This document shows positions 37,822-51,436 of a stretch of 64,000 nucleotides of DNA, in pieces. This DNA is from Xylona heveae TC161. Taxonomy: Eukaryota; Ascomycota; Xylonomycetes; Xylonales; Xylonaceae. Every line of letters starts with the position of its first letter. Within the stretch, counting starts at the first letter, position 1. The notes under the pieces are model-generated. The model was not told the DNA's origin. It saw only the letters and a list, made by a program, of their open reading frames with translations, and did no database searches. The DNA lies in NCBI RefSeq assembly GCF_001619985.1, contig NW_017264201.1, forward strand, positions 496,001 to 560,000. Direction: 5' to 3'. Made by a program: the position numbers and the translations under genes.

Positions 37822-39090
37822 ATGTCTCCCGCCATTGCTGCACCCGCGATCCCCGGATCCGCGTCAAAAGATTTCAAGAAGGAGTCCACCACGGCCCGTT
37901 TGTTGGGTTCAGGTATGACTGAAAGATACCATTGAACTATGCTCATTGCCAAATGACTGACTATACAAGGTTCTGCTGGTATTGCTGAGCTGGCTGTCTT
38001 CCACCCGGTAATCTCTAGAATTGCGCCTAACTTATTCTCAATCTAACGTTGCCAAAGGTCGACACCATTGCCAAGCGTTTGATGAGCAACCAGGCGAAGG
38101 TATGCCCCGAAATCCATGCTTTGAGTCCGCTGAAATTCAGTATTAACTTGGTAATTCAGATCAGCTCCCGTGCGAAACTTAACGAAGTTATCTTCAGGGA
38201 GAAGGCACACGCTCCTGTTGGCACCAAGTTCTTCTCTCTATTCCCCGGTCTCGGATATGCTGCGGGTTACAAGGTAGGCCACTACCAATCTCGGTCTCTC
38301 ATTGACACGCCTGTTGATAATCGAGCAGGTTATGCAACGTGTGTACAAGTATGGCGGTCAACCGTTCATGCGTGACTACTTGGCCAAGAACCACGGTGAC
38401 AAGTTCGACAATGCTTTCGGAAAGGGCACCGGCAAGGCCATTATGCACGCTACTGCCGGAAGGTATGCGTCTTTACCTGGAACCCACAACCTATGCTTGT
38501 CTAACTGATAGCCAGTCTGATCGGTATTGGAGAGATTGTCCTCCTCCCCTTGGATGTTTTGAAGATCAAGCGTCAAACAAACCCTGAGGCTTTCCGCGGC
38601 CGTGGTGTCTTCCGCATCGTCGCTGATGAAGGTTTCGGTCTCTACCGAGGCTGGGGTTGGACCGCTGCCCGTAACGCCCCTGGATCTTTCGCTGTAAGTT
38701 TCGCTCATACCTCGGTGGTCGGTAGACGGAATACTAAATTTTGACCGCTTGCAGTTGTTCGGTGGTTCCGCTTTCGCCAAGGAGTACCTGTTCAATTTGA
38801 GCGACTACAACAAGGCCTCATGGTTCCAAAACTTTGTTGCTTCCATCGCCGGTGCCTCCGCCTCTTTGATCGTCTCTGCTCCTCTCGACGTCATCAAGAC
38901 CCGTATCCAGAACCGCAACTTTGAGAACCCCGAGAGCGGTTTCCGCATTGTCAGCAGCATGGTTAAGAACGAGGGTGTTACCAGCTTCTTCAAGGGTCTC
39001 ACGCCGAAGCTGCTCATGACTGGTCCCAAGCTCGTCTTCTCGTTCTGGCTCGCCCAGACCTTGATCCCTGCTTTCGACAAGCTCATTTAA
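37822..39090 (+). CDS. ggc1: Mitochondrial GTP/GDP carrier (Ggc1/Yhm1)
   Basis: Seven exons (37822-37912, 37970-38007, 38058-38099, 38160-38273, 38329-38462, 38516-38693, 38755-39090) join in frame to 310 residues. The three carrier signatures are clear: HPVDTIAKRLMSNQ, LPLDVLKIKRQTNP and APLDVIKTRIQNRN. The sequences AVFHPVDTIAKRLMSN and YRGWGWTAARNAPGSFALFG are specific to the Ggc1 branch. The yeast protein imports GTP into the matrix in exchange for GDP and is needed for mtDNA maintenance and iron homeostasis. Yeast knows it also as YHM1, the sister of YHM2, whose counterpart is also in this window at 3111. Six introns, all about 50-70 bases. Confidence 0.95.
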
Positions 39091-40485
39091 ATGACAGCTT
39101 TATGCTGAATTCCTTTCCAATTCCAACACATCCACGACTCGGACGCTTGTATGCGACGCTTGTTGCACAGCTGATGACTTGCACAACGGACCTCAACGTA
39201 TTTTCTGAAACGGCCGCATAGACCGACTATATAGAGAATGCGTCGTACGACAAGCGATCACGAAAGTCCGCATTTCCACCTAATGTAACTTCTCAGCTAT
39301 AGAAGAGCCGGGCTCGATATAGGCTCCTGGCCCCCCTTCCCCTGTCGAGACTATACTCCATTTTTCTTCTTCCTTTTCTTAGACATGATTATGTCCGGGT
39401 AGATTTGCGGGAGCATAATTTAGACCGTTTTTGTATTTTTTATATTTCTTGTTTTAGTCTCTTCAAGCGTTTTGTTTGCGTTATGCATGCTAGATGAGCA
39501 ATAAAAAGTCTGACTCTTCTCTTTCACTTTGCCTCTTTCTTCTCCCAATCGCCAAGGATGTTGAGCAGCCGCAGATCAATCCAAGCGTGCCAAACCCAAA
39601 AAACCATATACAGCCTAGGGAGTCTGACCATGCAGGGCGCCATGATGTTTCCGAAACAGAAAAATGAAATGAGCCAAAAGAAAAAAAAAACATACAACAG
39701 CGGGGATTCGCTGGTCGTCACCGACCCAACTACTAGTCCGCCGATTTGAGGCTTATGTATGGCAGAGCGGACGGGATGCCCAGTTCTCCTCAATCTATGG
39801 TCGTATGTACTTGTAGGCTCCTTACTACTGATATACATTCCAACGTTGATATCATCTAATGCAGCGGCGGCTGTGCCGTCTGGCGTGGATAGAACACAGT
39901 CAAAGTATACAGTTGCTGGATTCAAACAGAATTTTAGATATCAATTTTCATTTCCCAAAATCAATTATTAAAATAATCAAGCAAGTCAATTAGAACTCGT
40001 GTTTTCATCTTCTTATCTTTTTCATGGAAAAGAAAAAAGCAAGTTGACATAGAAACACCCACTTGAGCACTTGACATCGAATGTTCGCTGCGCCGGATTT
40101 TGCCGCAGTCGCAACTCTGCTTCCGCAGCTTGACTGCCGTCGTTGGCTAACTTAGCTGCCGGCTGAACATAACTGCAAGGTTCCTTCCGATATACATATT
40201 CTCTAACTAAACACATTATTTATATCTGCAACACGCGACCTGGTCCGGAGTCACTCAAGCGAAAGAAGAATTACTTTCACGGCATTGGAAAGCTCTTGCA
40301 ATTCTTCATCCTGCCAAATTGTACGAAGCTTTCTTCTTTCCGCTACCTCGACACGACGATAAATTGATCCGCCGTCTCACCTTTGCGAAATCAACTATAT
40401 ACCCAACGCATACCCAAAAAAGAAGAAGAGGAAATATTTCGATAAGTGTTCCAAGGGGCCGAAAAAAAAAACAAAAGAAACAATC
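39091..40485. other. Intergenic region between ggc1 and the Nce101-like gene
   Basis: About 1.4 kb. It has weak overlapping frames on both strands (for instance 39524-39925 minus, 133 codons) with no family resemblance, and a poly-A run near 39680. No gene is supported. Confidence 0.5.
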
Positions 40486-41094
40486 ATGTCGGCGGCGTCA
40501 TACAAGTATATCATTTCAAGGTATGTCGCCGCCTAGCTTATCTATTTCTTCAAAATGCGCGATTGAGCTGTGGGTCGTTCTTCCAAAGGTCAGAGGATAT
40601 TGGCTCTGGATCTTCTGTGCTTTCTAGATTTGCGGTGCTAGTAGGAGCTGGCTAGGATTCCTACAGTCAAAGCTTTCGATTGTCCTAGAACAACGGAGTG
40701 GAAGAGGGACATTCTATCCTGGGCGATTGGGGACAGCGTTGCAAAATGAACAATCAAAGCTGACTTGTTCTTTTGTGAATGTATAGGAGAGTCGACCCGG
40801 TTTTTGCACTGGCGATTGGTGTAGCTGCTGCCGGTGTGCGGATACGTCGTGAGGAGAAAGAAAAGGGACATGATGGCTGGCAAGCCCTGGCGTTGGGAAT
40901 GAGGTACGCTCTTTTGCTCATGATGAGACCAAGTGGGATTGGAATGAGCTCTCTTCGCCTCTTGGATTGTTTTCCTGCGATGGAGTCAGGCTAATTGTAA
41001 TTTCTTTGATTTTAGGAGAATCGGTGTATCTGAGAGCTTCAGGAGGCAACTGGGTCTAGATGCGCCGCCGACAAAGACCGTTGGAGTAGAGTGA
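40486..41094 (+). CDS. Nce101-like small membrane protein
   Basis: Three exons (40486-40520, 40787-40903, 41016-41094) sum to 231 bases, 76 residues. The product begins MSAASYKYIISRRVDPVFAL, continues AIGVAAAGVRIRREEKEKGH, and ends TKTVGVE. The core ISR..DP.FAL.IG.AAA..RI.REEKEKG is the pattern of the Nce101 family, tiny single-span membrane proteins named after a yeast screen for non-classical export. Their real role is not settled. The first intron is 266 bases, long for this genome. It would be missed by frame-based gene calling. Confidence 0.82.
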
Positions 41095-44027
<2,933 letters not shown>

Positions 44028-45424
44028 ATGCCCTCCCTCCACGCGGCTGCTGCGGGGGCAGTTCGCACACGGATAACTTCAAGAGCATCATCTGGACGGG
44101 TTCTTTTTCCTGAAGGAGGCATTGCTTCAGTTGCATACAAAACCAGCAGCACTTCATCTTCATTGCGCTTCTTCACAAGCTCTCGACCTCGTCACTCTGC
44201 GGCGCATACGTCTACTCCTGCTCTACGTTCATCAAGGACGACATTTGCTTCAATTGCCATTGGTGCAGTCTTTGTCGGCAGTCTAGTTTACAGCATGGTA
44301 TGCAAATATCCCCTTCAATTCCTTGACCAAACCCCAGCTATCCTGATCCTCGGCGTTCAATTTCCCCATGTGCTTCTCAAACGTTAACACTGCCCCGTTT
44401 CAAGACTACCCAACCCTTTCAACATCTCGACCCGCCCACCATCGCAGAGCGCGATGCCACAATGAAACGCGAGTCCGGCGTGACCGTCACATCGCCAATG
44501 CGTCTGCGCATGGAGCAATTCATCAAGGAGCAACAATCTGAGATTGTGGCCGAGCTATCACGAATTGACGGCAAGCCCTTCAAATTCGACACATGGAACC
44601 GCCCCAACGGAGGCGGAGGCATCAGCTGCGTGTTGCAGGAGGGCAACGTGTTTGAAAAAGCGGGAGTCAATATCTCCGTGGTATACGGAACACTACCTCG
44701 GCCAGCGATTGAGAAGATGCGCGTCAACCACAAGGCGCTAGACCCAGACGTGGACAGCGTCGAGTTCTTCGCGTCGGGGCTGAGCATGGTGCTGCATCCG
44801 CGCAATCCCATGGCGCCCACGGTCCACTTGAACTACCGGTACTTTGAGACGGCAAATGAGGACGGCGAGGCAACGGCATGGTGGTTCGGCGGCGGCTGCG
44901 ACTTGACTCCCAGCTACCTGTTCGACGAAGACGCGATTCATTTCCACAAGACGATTAAAGAGGCCTGCGATAAGCACGACAAGAGTTACTACCCGCGCTT
45001 CAAGAAGTGGTGCGACGAGTACTTTTTCATCAAGCATCGCGGTGAATCCCGTGGCGTGGGCGGCATCTTCTTCGACGATCTCGATGAGACTGAAAAGGAT
45101 CAGGAGAATCTGTTTTCCTATGTTCAGGACTGCTTGAAGGCTTTCCTCCCTTCCTATGTTCCTATTATTGAGCGCCGCAAGGACATGCCCTTTACTCCGG
45201 CCGAGAAGGAATGGCAACAAATAAGACGCGGAAGATACGTCGAGTTTAACTTGATTCATGACCGAGGCACACAGTTTGGTCTGAATACCCCCGGTTCCAG
45301 AGTCGAAAGTATCCTGATGAGTCTGCCTTTGACGGCCGAGTGGAAGTATATGCATTCCCCTGAGCCGGGCACTCGCGAGGAGAGACTGTTGAATGTCCTC
45401 AAGCAGCCTGTAGAATGGCTCTAA
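44028..45424 (+). CDS. hem13: Coproporphyrinogen III oxidase (haem biosynthesis)
   Basis: Oxygen-dependent conversion of coproporphyrinogen III to protoporphyrinogen IX. Two exons (44028-44297, 44405-45424) give 429 residues. The second exon carries the whole enzyme: [34 protein letters not shown] with its conserved Asp, the signature [18 protein letters not shown], and [19 protein letters not shown]. The first exon encodes an Arg/Ser-rich segment resembling a mitochondrial presequence, then a hydrophobic stretch [18 protein letters not shown] that could span a membrane. The yeast enzyme is cytosolic, so this N-terminus suggests mitochondrial intermembrane-space location, as in animals. The phase-0 join at Met-Thr-Thr-Gln is the only in-frame solution I see. 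Confidence 0.96.
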
Positions 45425-46056
45425 ATTACTCTCCCCATTCTCTCTCCGTTCTCCATCCTCCGCTTCTTACTCGTCCCCATCACGGCCCTCCTTCCGTGTA
45501 AGCACGCCTACAGTTCAGAATTCATTTGAGCTCTGAGTCCGTTGAGGCCAAAAAGCAGTGCACAGTATCAGGTGCATCGTGTACGGCAACAATCGCTGTA
45601 CATCACCATCTCTCTAAAAAAAAAATAGACCTGCGTCGAAAAGTCTCACTCCCTTCACTTATACATTTGCCGTCGCAACTGCCTCGAAAAGAATCGCAGC
45701 GATAGATCTGGCATGTATCAATTTTCTTGTAATATCTACCTAGGTAGCTCTTGTATATCATGTACTGTACAATAGACTTCTCTTACAAGCATATAATCTT
45801 TTGCATGTCGCCTCTATGCGAGCTTGACATGTTCTATTACAATTCCAAATATGTAGAATCGAAAAAAAGGCGCTCTGAATGGGTCGGTGACCAGTGATCA
45901 TCCGGTCCTGAGAATGAAAAAGACAAAGACTCAAATGGAAATCTCCAGCAAGTATACCATAAGATTAAACCACAAGGTCAAGGGGGATATAAAATTAAAA
46001 GGATATTTTACAAAAACCAGCCGCGCTTCTGAGAAATTAATGGCCTTGGGTCCATC
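45425..46056. other. Intergenic between convergent hem13 and hook gene
   Basis: About 630 bases with no gene. It contains the palindrome ACCTAGGT near 45738. Confidence 0.5.
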
Positions 46057-49000
46057 TCATCTTCGATGGACGCTTGCGCTTGATGCTGTGAGCAGCTGGC
46101 GCTGTTTGTTAAGCCAGCTTTTGGGTGCGTCGTTGCGCCTTTGCACCACGACACTATTTGTTTGTAATCGGCTGGTTAGGTCATACCAAGCCGTTGCAAT
46201 CAGCGAATTTTCGCGCTGGATGTTTCTCATTTCCTCTCTCAAAGCAGCCTTGTGTACCTTGTTAGCCTCACGTCCTATACGGATATACTCGAGAAATGCT
46301 CGTCTTATACTACATACCTCTTGTGCGGACGAATCTGTGCTGCTACTTTCAGCTGCAGATTTTTGTGCATTTTCGACTTGCTTTTCCAGTGACATGATAA
46401 TCTCATTTTGCTTTTTAATATGCTTTGAGAAGTCAGCAATGCCCGAATATATCATTAGAAATGCAATCTCTACCTCTGACCGCTTGGAAATTCTTTCTCT
46501 GTACTCGATTAATTTGGACATCATCTTTCCAATGTGGTCCTCCAACGCGCCTTGACTGCCTTCTTGACCTTCAGCCGCCGCTTTGAGGAGCTCTATTCCT
46601 GCCTTGATTTCAGCACTCGCTCGGTCAGACTCTTTTGTCAGCCGATTCGATAATTCTTCTTGCAGAGCTCCCTTTCCAAGCAAAGCCGCATTGAGAAGAG
46701 TTTTCTGCACGTCCAAGTCGGATTCTAGGTCTTTGTATCGTCTTTGGAACTGCTCAATCTCATTCGACAATTCCTCTGTCTGAGAACTGTTTGCTTTCTT
46801 GACGCCCTCTAGCACTTCCAACCGGTCCTTGTCCACGAGTGATACTAGAAACAATTAGGTCTTATGCTCTACTAAACCTTCCAACCGTCCTCTTACAGTC
46901 CGTTTGCGCTGTCAGCAGCTGACGTTTGACATTCGACAGCTCCGTCTTTGCGTCGTTGAGCTCTTTGCTGGTTTTTGCAGCCTCTTCCTTTGCATTTTGC
47001 AGTTTTTCGCGAAGTGACAAAAACGTTCGCGCACTAAAAGAGGTGAGTATGTTACTGCCGCAAGGGTCGTGAAGATATATTACCTTCCTGTTGGATCTTC
47101 TTGACGGAGCTCGTTCAAAGAAGCCTCAAGTACGAGCTTCTCAGAGTGCACCTCTAGATATTTTCTTTCAAATATTTCAGTTTTTGTCTTTGCATCCTCC
47201 AAGAGCTGTTCGAGCAAGAACTTCTCTGGCGAAGTTGATTGCTCACTGAGCTTCTTGATTTCGGCCTTGAGATTATTATTCTCGAGTTTACTGCGTTACG
47301 TTAGCAACAGCATTTCAAAGAGTAGACTGAGCAACGTACAGCGCAGAAGAATCTTCTTCGCTTGAAGCAAGTTCGGAATCTAAATTTCCATTTGCTTGTA
47401 CAAACGGCACGTGGTCCGCCTCCAGCTCCCTTATCCTGTCTTGTTGTTCGGCAAGGAGATCTTGATCTTTTACCAGTTGCTCATTGACTCGATCGAATTT
47501 CTGTGCTAAGGTAGATTTCTCAAACTCTAGGCTGCGTTTGATCTTCTGCAGTTCATGAATATCCTGTTCTAGCATCGGCAAGTTTTTCCGGTATTCTGCA
47601 TTTGCCAGTTGAAGTCCGGCGCACTGTTTCTTGATTGCATCCAGTTCTTTTAAATGTTCATTTGCTTCGTCGAGGTTTTCACGTAATACGTTAACTTCTT
47701 TCTCGATCTCTTTGCTCGCCTCGAGTTTTTGCCTAAATCTTTCCGCCATGTTGGCTTTCTTTTCTAGGTCATCCCGTTCGACCTTGACCTCATCAAGCTC
47801 ATCGCGGAGCTGTTGCAAGCTTCCGTAAGAGGACCGCAAGGAGGTTACCTGTCGCACATGGTTAACAAGGGCAAAATACGAAGCAGTGGAGAAGCTTTTA
47901 CCGTTTGCTGCAGGTTCTCAACTTTTTCCTCAGAAGCCACAAGCTTGGATTCTTGCGCAGAAATGGTGTCCGACTGCCTTTGCCTTTTGGCGCGTGAGAT
48001 ACCGCCATACAACACTCAATAGTGGAGGATAACCTACACTCTATTCCAAAGCTCTCGCTTTTCGGGATCTTGTCTCGGGCTCTTCAAAGCATCTTCCGCA
48101 TCCGTTAAGCGTTTTTGGAGGATATCCTATCACCGCTTCAGCTAAAAACCCTCACGCATTCCGATAGCAACTCACGTTATTTTGCTGCAAATGCTCGAGT
48201 CGCTTTTGCAGACTAGTGAGGTCTTTTTGCAGTAATTTGTTGTCTCGTGCTAAGTTGTCCTTTTCTGCCATAATTTTTCCGAGCCGTTCCTCGAAGTGCA
48301 GCTCCAGGTCGATAACCGGCATGCTGTTCTCGCCGTTGCCTCCTGGTGATGTGGGTGAAACGGGCGTCGCGGCGTCTTCACTGGCCGATTGCATCTGTCC
48401 ATCGTCAGAACATCAACATCACTGGAACGGCCACCATTATTTCAAGATCTCCAATTTACCTCTTCAATTATGGCCTTGATGGATGCTTGTGTCGGAATGC
48501 TTAGCGAAGCTATCTTAGCAATGTTCTGCTCGTTCGTCTTGGGCGATCCAATTGCAGCCATCAGGATGATCTTGAGGAGCTGTTTGTTGATCCAGTCAGC
48601 ATGGACCGGATTTGTTTTCCAGGGCGGCGAAAAGTACTTTTGTGGCATCTTGGTCCGACGAGCTTGTTGCAATAGCCTTCAAGTCAGGCGCGAGCCCGTT
48701 GTTCAAGTTCAAGCTCTGTTTGCAAACATCGCGAATAAAGCTTGTCGTGGCTTTATTTACCTGCTTCACTTCACCATCATTAGCGGGCCAGTAACTGCTG
48801 CAGAACGTTATGAGCTTACAATTTTGCCATTTGGCTAGCCAATTGTCTGACCCAGAGACTGGTTGAGGCTCATTTGCAAAATAATCAGGGTCAATGCGTG
48901 CTGGAGAAATCGGCCAAAGGTGGCGGGCTAATTAGCTGTTTGAAATTCTATGCCTGAGTATCCCGATGGCACACGTACAACAAACGGCCCATAGAAGAGT

Positions 49001-49171
49001 GCCATCGGAAAGCTGATCCAACGAGGACACAGTTTGTGACAGAGCGAATGTATTCACCTACAGCAGTATTTCTAGGTAAGCATCTTGGACACGCGCGGTT
49101 CAACAAATTGCAAAACAGCAGTTTCCTACCCATTGCAGCAGTGCCTTTGCGGCCGACGGTTTGGAATCCAT
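46057..49171 (-). CDS. hookA: Hook-family microtubule motor adaptor (HookA-like)
   Basis: Hook proteins link early endosomes to dynein and kinesin-3 in fungal hyphae. I rebuilt the N-terminus through several introns. MDSKPSAAKALLQW joins VNTFALSQTVSSLDQLSDG, then LLWAV, RIDPDYFANEP, SDNWLAKWQNLKQVNKATTS, and, after a 60-base intron starting in GTACTT near 48643, LLKIILMAAIGSPKTNEQN. This is the all-helical Hook domain that binds dynein light-intermediate chain. The rest is coiled coil: from about 48390 (HFEERLGKIMAEKDNLARDN) through ELDAIKKQCAGLQLANAEYR to the basic C-terminus ASSASVHRR, where cargo (FTS/FHIP) binding lies in the family. Length is roughly 850 residues. The start 49171 is the first Met preceding the conserved helix. 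One acceptor in the Hook domain (near 48910-48930) is uncertain. Confidence 0.88.
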
Positions 49172-49909
49172 GGTTCCGAGAGCTAGGATTGCCCCGTTTT
49201 AAGGAAAGTCGCAAAGCTGAGGATGAATACTATTTCGGAGCAAAGGAAGCGCCAGGGGCATTCTGAGGCTGGCAAAAGCAGCTGTGAAAAGAGTCACGTC
49301 GGGAGCAATCTCATGTTCCCTGTCCAGTAATATTTATGAACGGGTTTGACGTCGCGACTCGACCAAGCGACAAGGTCCACGACCCCGGCGACCCTTGACA
49401 GCAGGAAAGTGGAAAGTGCCGGCGTATGGTTATACGCTAGTGACGGTATAAACTCTTGGTGACGCGAACGCGGGGGCCCTTATCAATGTGCATTCCACAA
49501 GTACGCTTCTATTCATGTGCATGTCTTTAGCATTACACTGGGTTTCTATCAGACTATCTGCATGCATGTGATTCACAAATACCTGTCACATAGATGGATG
49601 CTTAGCCTGGTTTTACCAAAGCCAAAATGAGTATAATCTTTTAGTTGTAGCGTGGATCGTGGAAAGTAACGAAATTAAGCTCTCTTAACCAGTGATAAGC
49701 ATTCTCAATAATCAAGAAAGTAACTCTCCATGCAGCCAAGGTATGGAAGCAGTACATTCATCATGCACTTCCTTTACCACAAAGGCCTACTCCGTAGTAA
49801 CTCCACCGCGCTGCCCTCAGTAATAATTCAACAACCCAACCATAAGTATCGATCACGGACTCCCAGATATGCATAACCAGACTTCATAAACAATCAGGAT
49901 GCACATGGC
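49172..49909. other. Intergenic: hook promoter and inhibitor-gene 3' flank
   Basis: About 740 bases, AT-rich from 49500 to 49780. No gene is supported. Confidence 0.5.
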
Positions 49910-50406
49910 TTAGTTGTCTCCAATATCGTTGCCTCCGAAGTTGATTCCAACCACTTCGTCATCTTCGATGAATGCATTGTATTTGGTAGACATGCTCTCG
50001 ACCGTGTCAAACACAGCCGCTGGAGCCTTTGCTGCAAATGCCCTACAAATCGTGAGTTTCCACAGTCGACACATGGTATGTCTCTTGGAGACGGGCCCTG
50101 GCTTACTTTATGAGTTCTAGGTGGCAGAGTTAGTATAATCAGCTTGTAGGATGTTTCGAAGGCGGAAGACTTACTGTACTCATGCGTGATGATACCTCCC
50201 TATGAAAAGGTCAATGATAGCTCTTGACAGAAAGTGAGACGGATAAAACAGACCGCATCAGTAATTGCTTTCTTTGCTTGTGTCATAACGGAAGCCGGCG
50301 TGTCATTTGGGTAGCTCACGATTACGGATCGATCGGATGTCGGAGGTGCAGCACAAACAACAGCGATGAGAAAAGCCAGAACAACAGTAAAGAGATATAG
50401 CTTCAT
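49910..50406 (-). CDS. Secreted I9 (subtilisin propeptide-like) protease inhibitor homologue
   Basis: Four exons (50406-50254, 50199-50175, 50116-50107, 50042-49910) total 321 bases, 106 residues. The N-terminus MKLYLFTVVLAFLIAVVCAA is a clear signal peptide. The mature part runs SVIVSYPNDTPASVMTQAKK, GGIITHEYKLIKAFAAKAP, VFDTVESMSTKYNAFIEDDE and GINFGGNDIGDN. This is the inhibitor I9 fold shared by subtilase propeptides and yeast vacuolar proteinase B inhibitor Pbi2. The third exon is only ten bases, encoding parts of K-L-I-K; it is needed to recover the family block Y(N/K)LIK.F. Pbi2 itself is cytosolic, so a secreted version may act on the cell's own extracellular or vacuolar subtilases. 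That role is inference. Confidence 0.8.
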
Positions 50407-51436
50407 TGTAAAATGTCTTGATTCTTCACTTTGAATATTGAATAGAGTTGAATATGAACAACGGTTGATCCAACGTGCCTTCTGAGCAGCGATGACGAAA
50501 GCGGATATGGTGAGACTTTGGCATTTTCTGCAAGCGAAGAAGACCATCTATGCAACTCAGTGGTAGCTTGCCCAAAACGGTTTAATTGTGAATCGGCGGG
50601 GCTCAAAAGTCGCGGATTTCTCTTATACGACAAGGTTGCAATAATTTTATTTGGCTGTTAGAAATTGAGACTCTTCATCTTCGAAATTTTGAGAAATTGA
50701 CCCCTTCTTCAGAGTTCCGCATCTCTTTCTGGATAGGCAACTATTGTCTAATATACTGCCTGCGGTACTCGGGAGCAACAGAGTCGGGACCTATTGGTCG
50801 GGATTTGCCGCAATTTTCTGGTCACGTGCGCTTGAAATCAGCGACCGCAAGTAATTGCCGCTTGATCAACGACAGTTCCTGCCGCGACATAATCTAACTA
50901 AATCATCTTCTTATCATCAAATTCGTTCGTCTTTGGAAGCGTTTTACCCGTTGAATACGTATCGTCCTTGAGCATTCATACTTCTCACGTTCGAATTCGT
51001 GGATCTCACGTTTTCCCTGCTTCTTCTATGCCCTTGTGATCGTCGGGCGGCTGGACAGTGTTGAGTGCAACAGAGGTTGGGCTGAAGAGTGTTCAAGGCA
51101 TCATCAGGAGGGCTGGCTGTCAGCAGGCGAAGGGGCATTATCCTAGTTGAATGCTTGCATCTACCTGTCGTATTCTCATGTCTTTCTCTTTGAAATTAGC
51201 TAGCAACGATCCAAGATATTTTTGATCCTTGTCCGCGCAAGAGCAGAGCCTTTGGAGAAGCTGGGCGCTGAAGAGAAAAAGAAAAAACAAGAAACCCTGA
51301 CAATTCTTGCATATCGCGCAAGTCCCTCAAGCTTGCAGTGCTCGTCAGCTTTCCATCTGTGGATAATCCACTACTTTTCCCGCTATTGTTCCTGAGATCT
51401 AACCCATTAGCGTTTCAACTTGCGATATCGCCCATT
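50407..51436. promoter_or_regulatory. Divergent promoter region between inhibitor gene and pcf11
   Basis: About 1 kb between divergent genes. No gene or nameable element is seen. Open sequence upstream of the pcf11 start (from 51338) reads as leader rather than protein. Confidence 0.5.
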
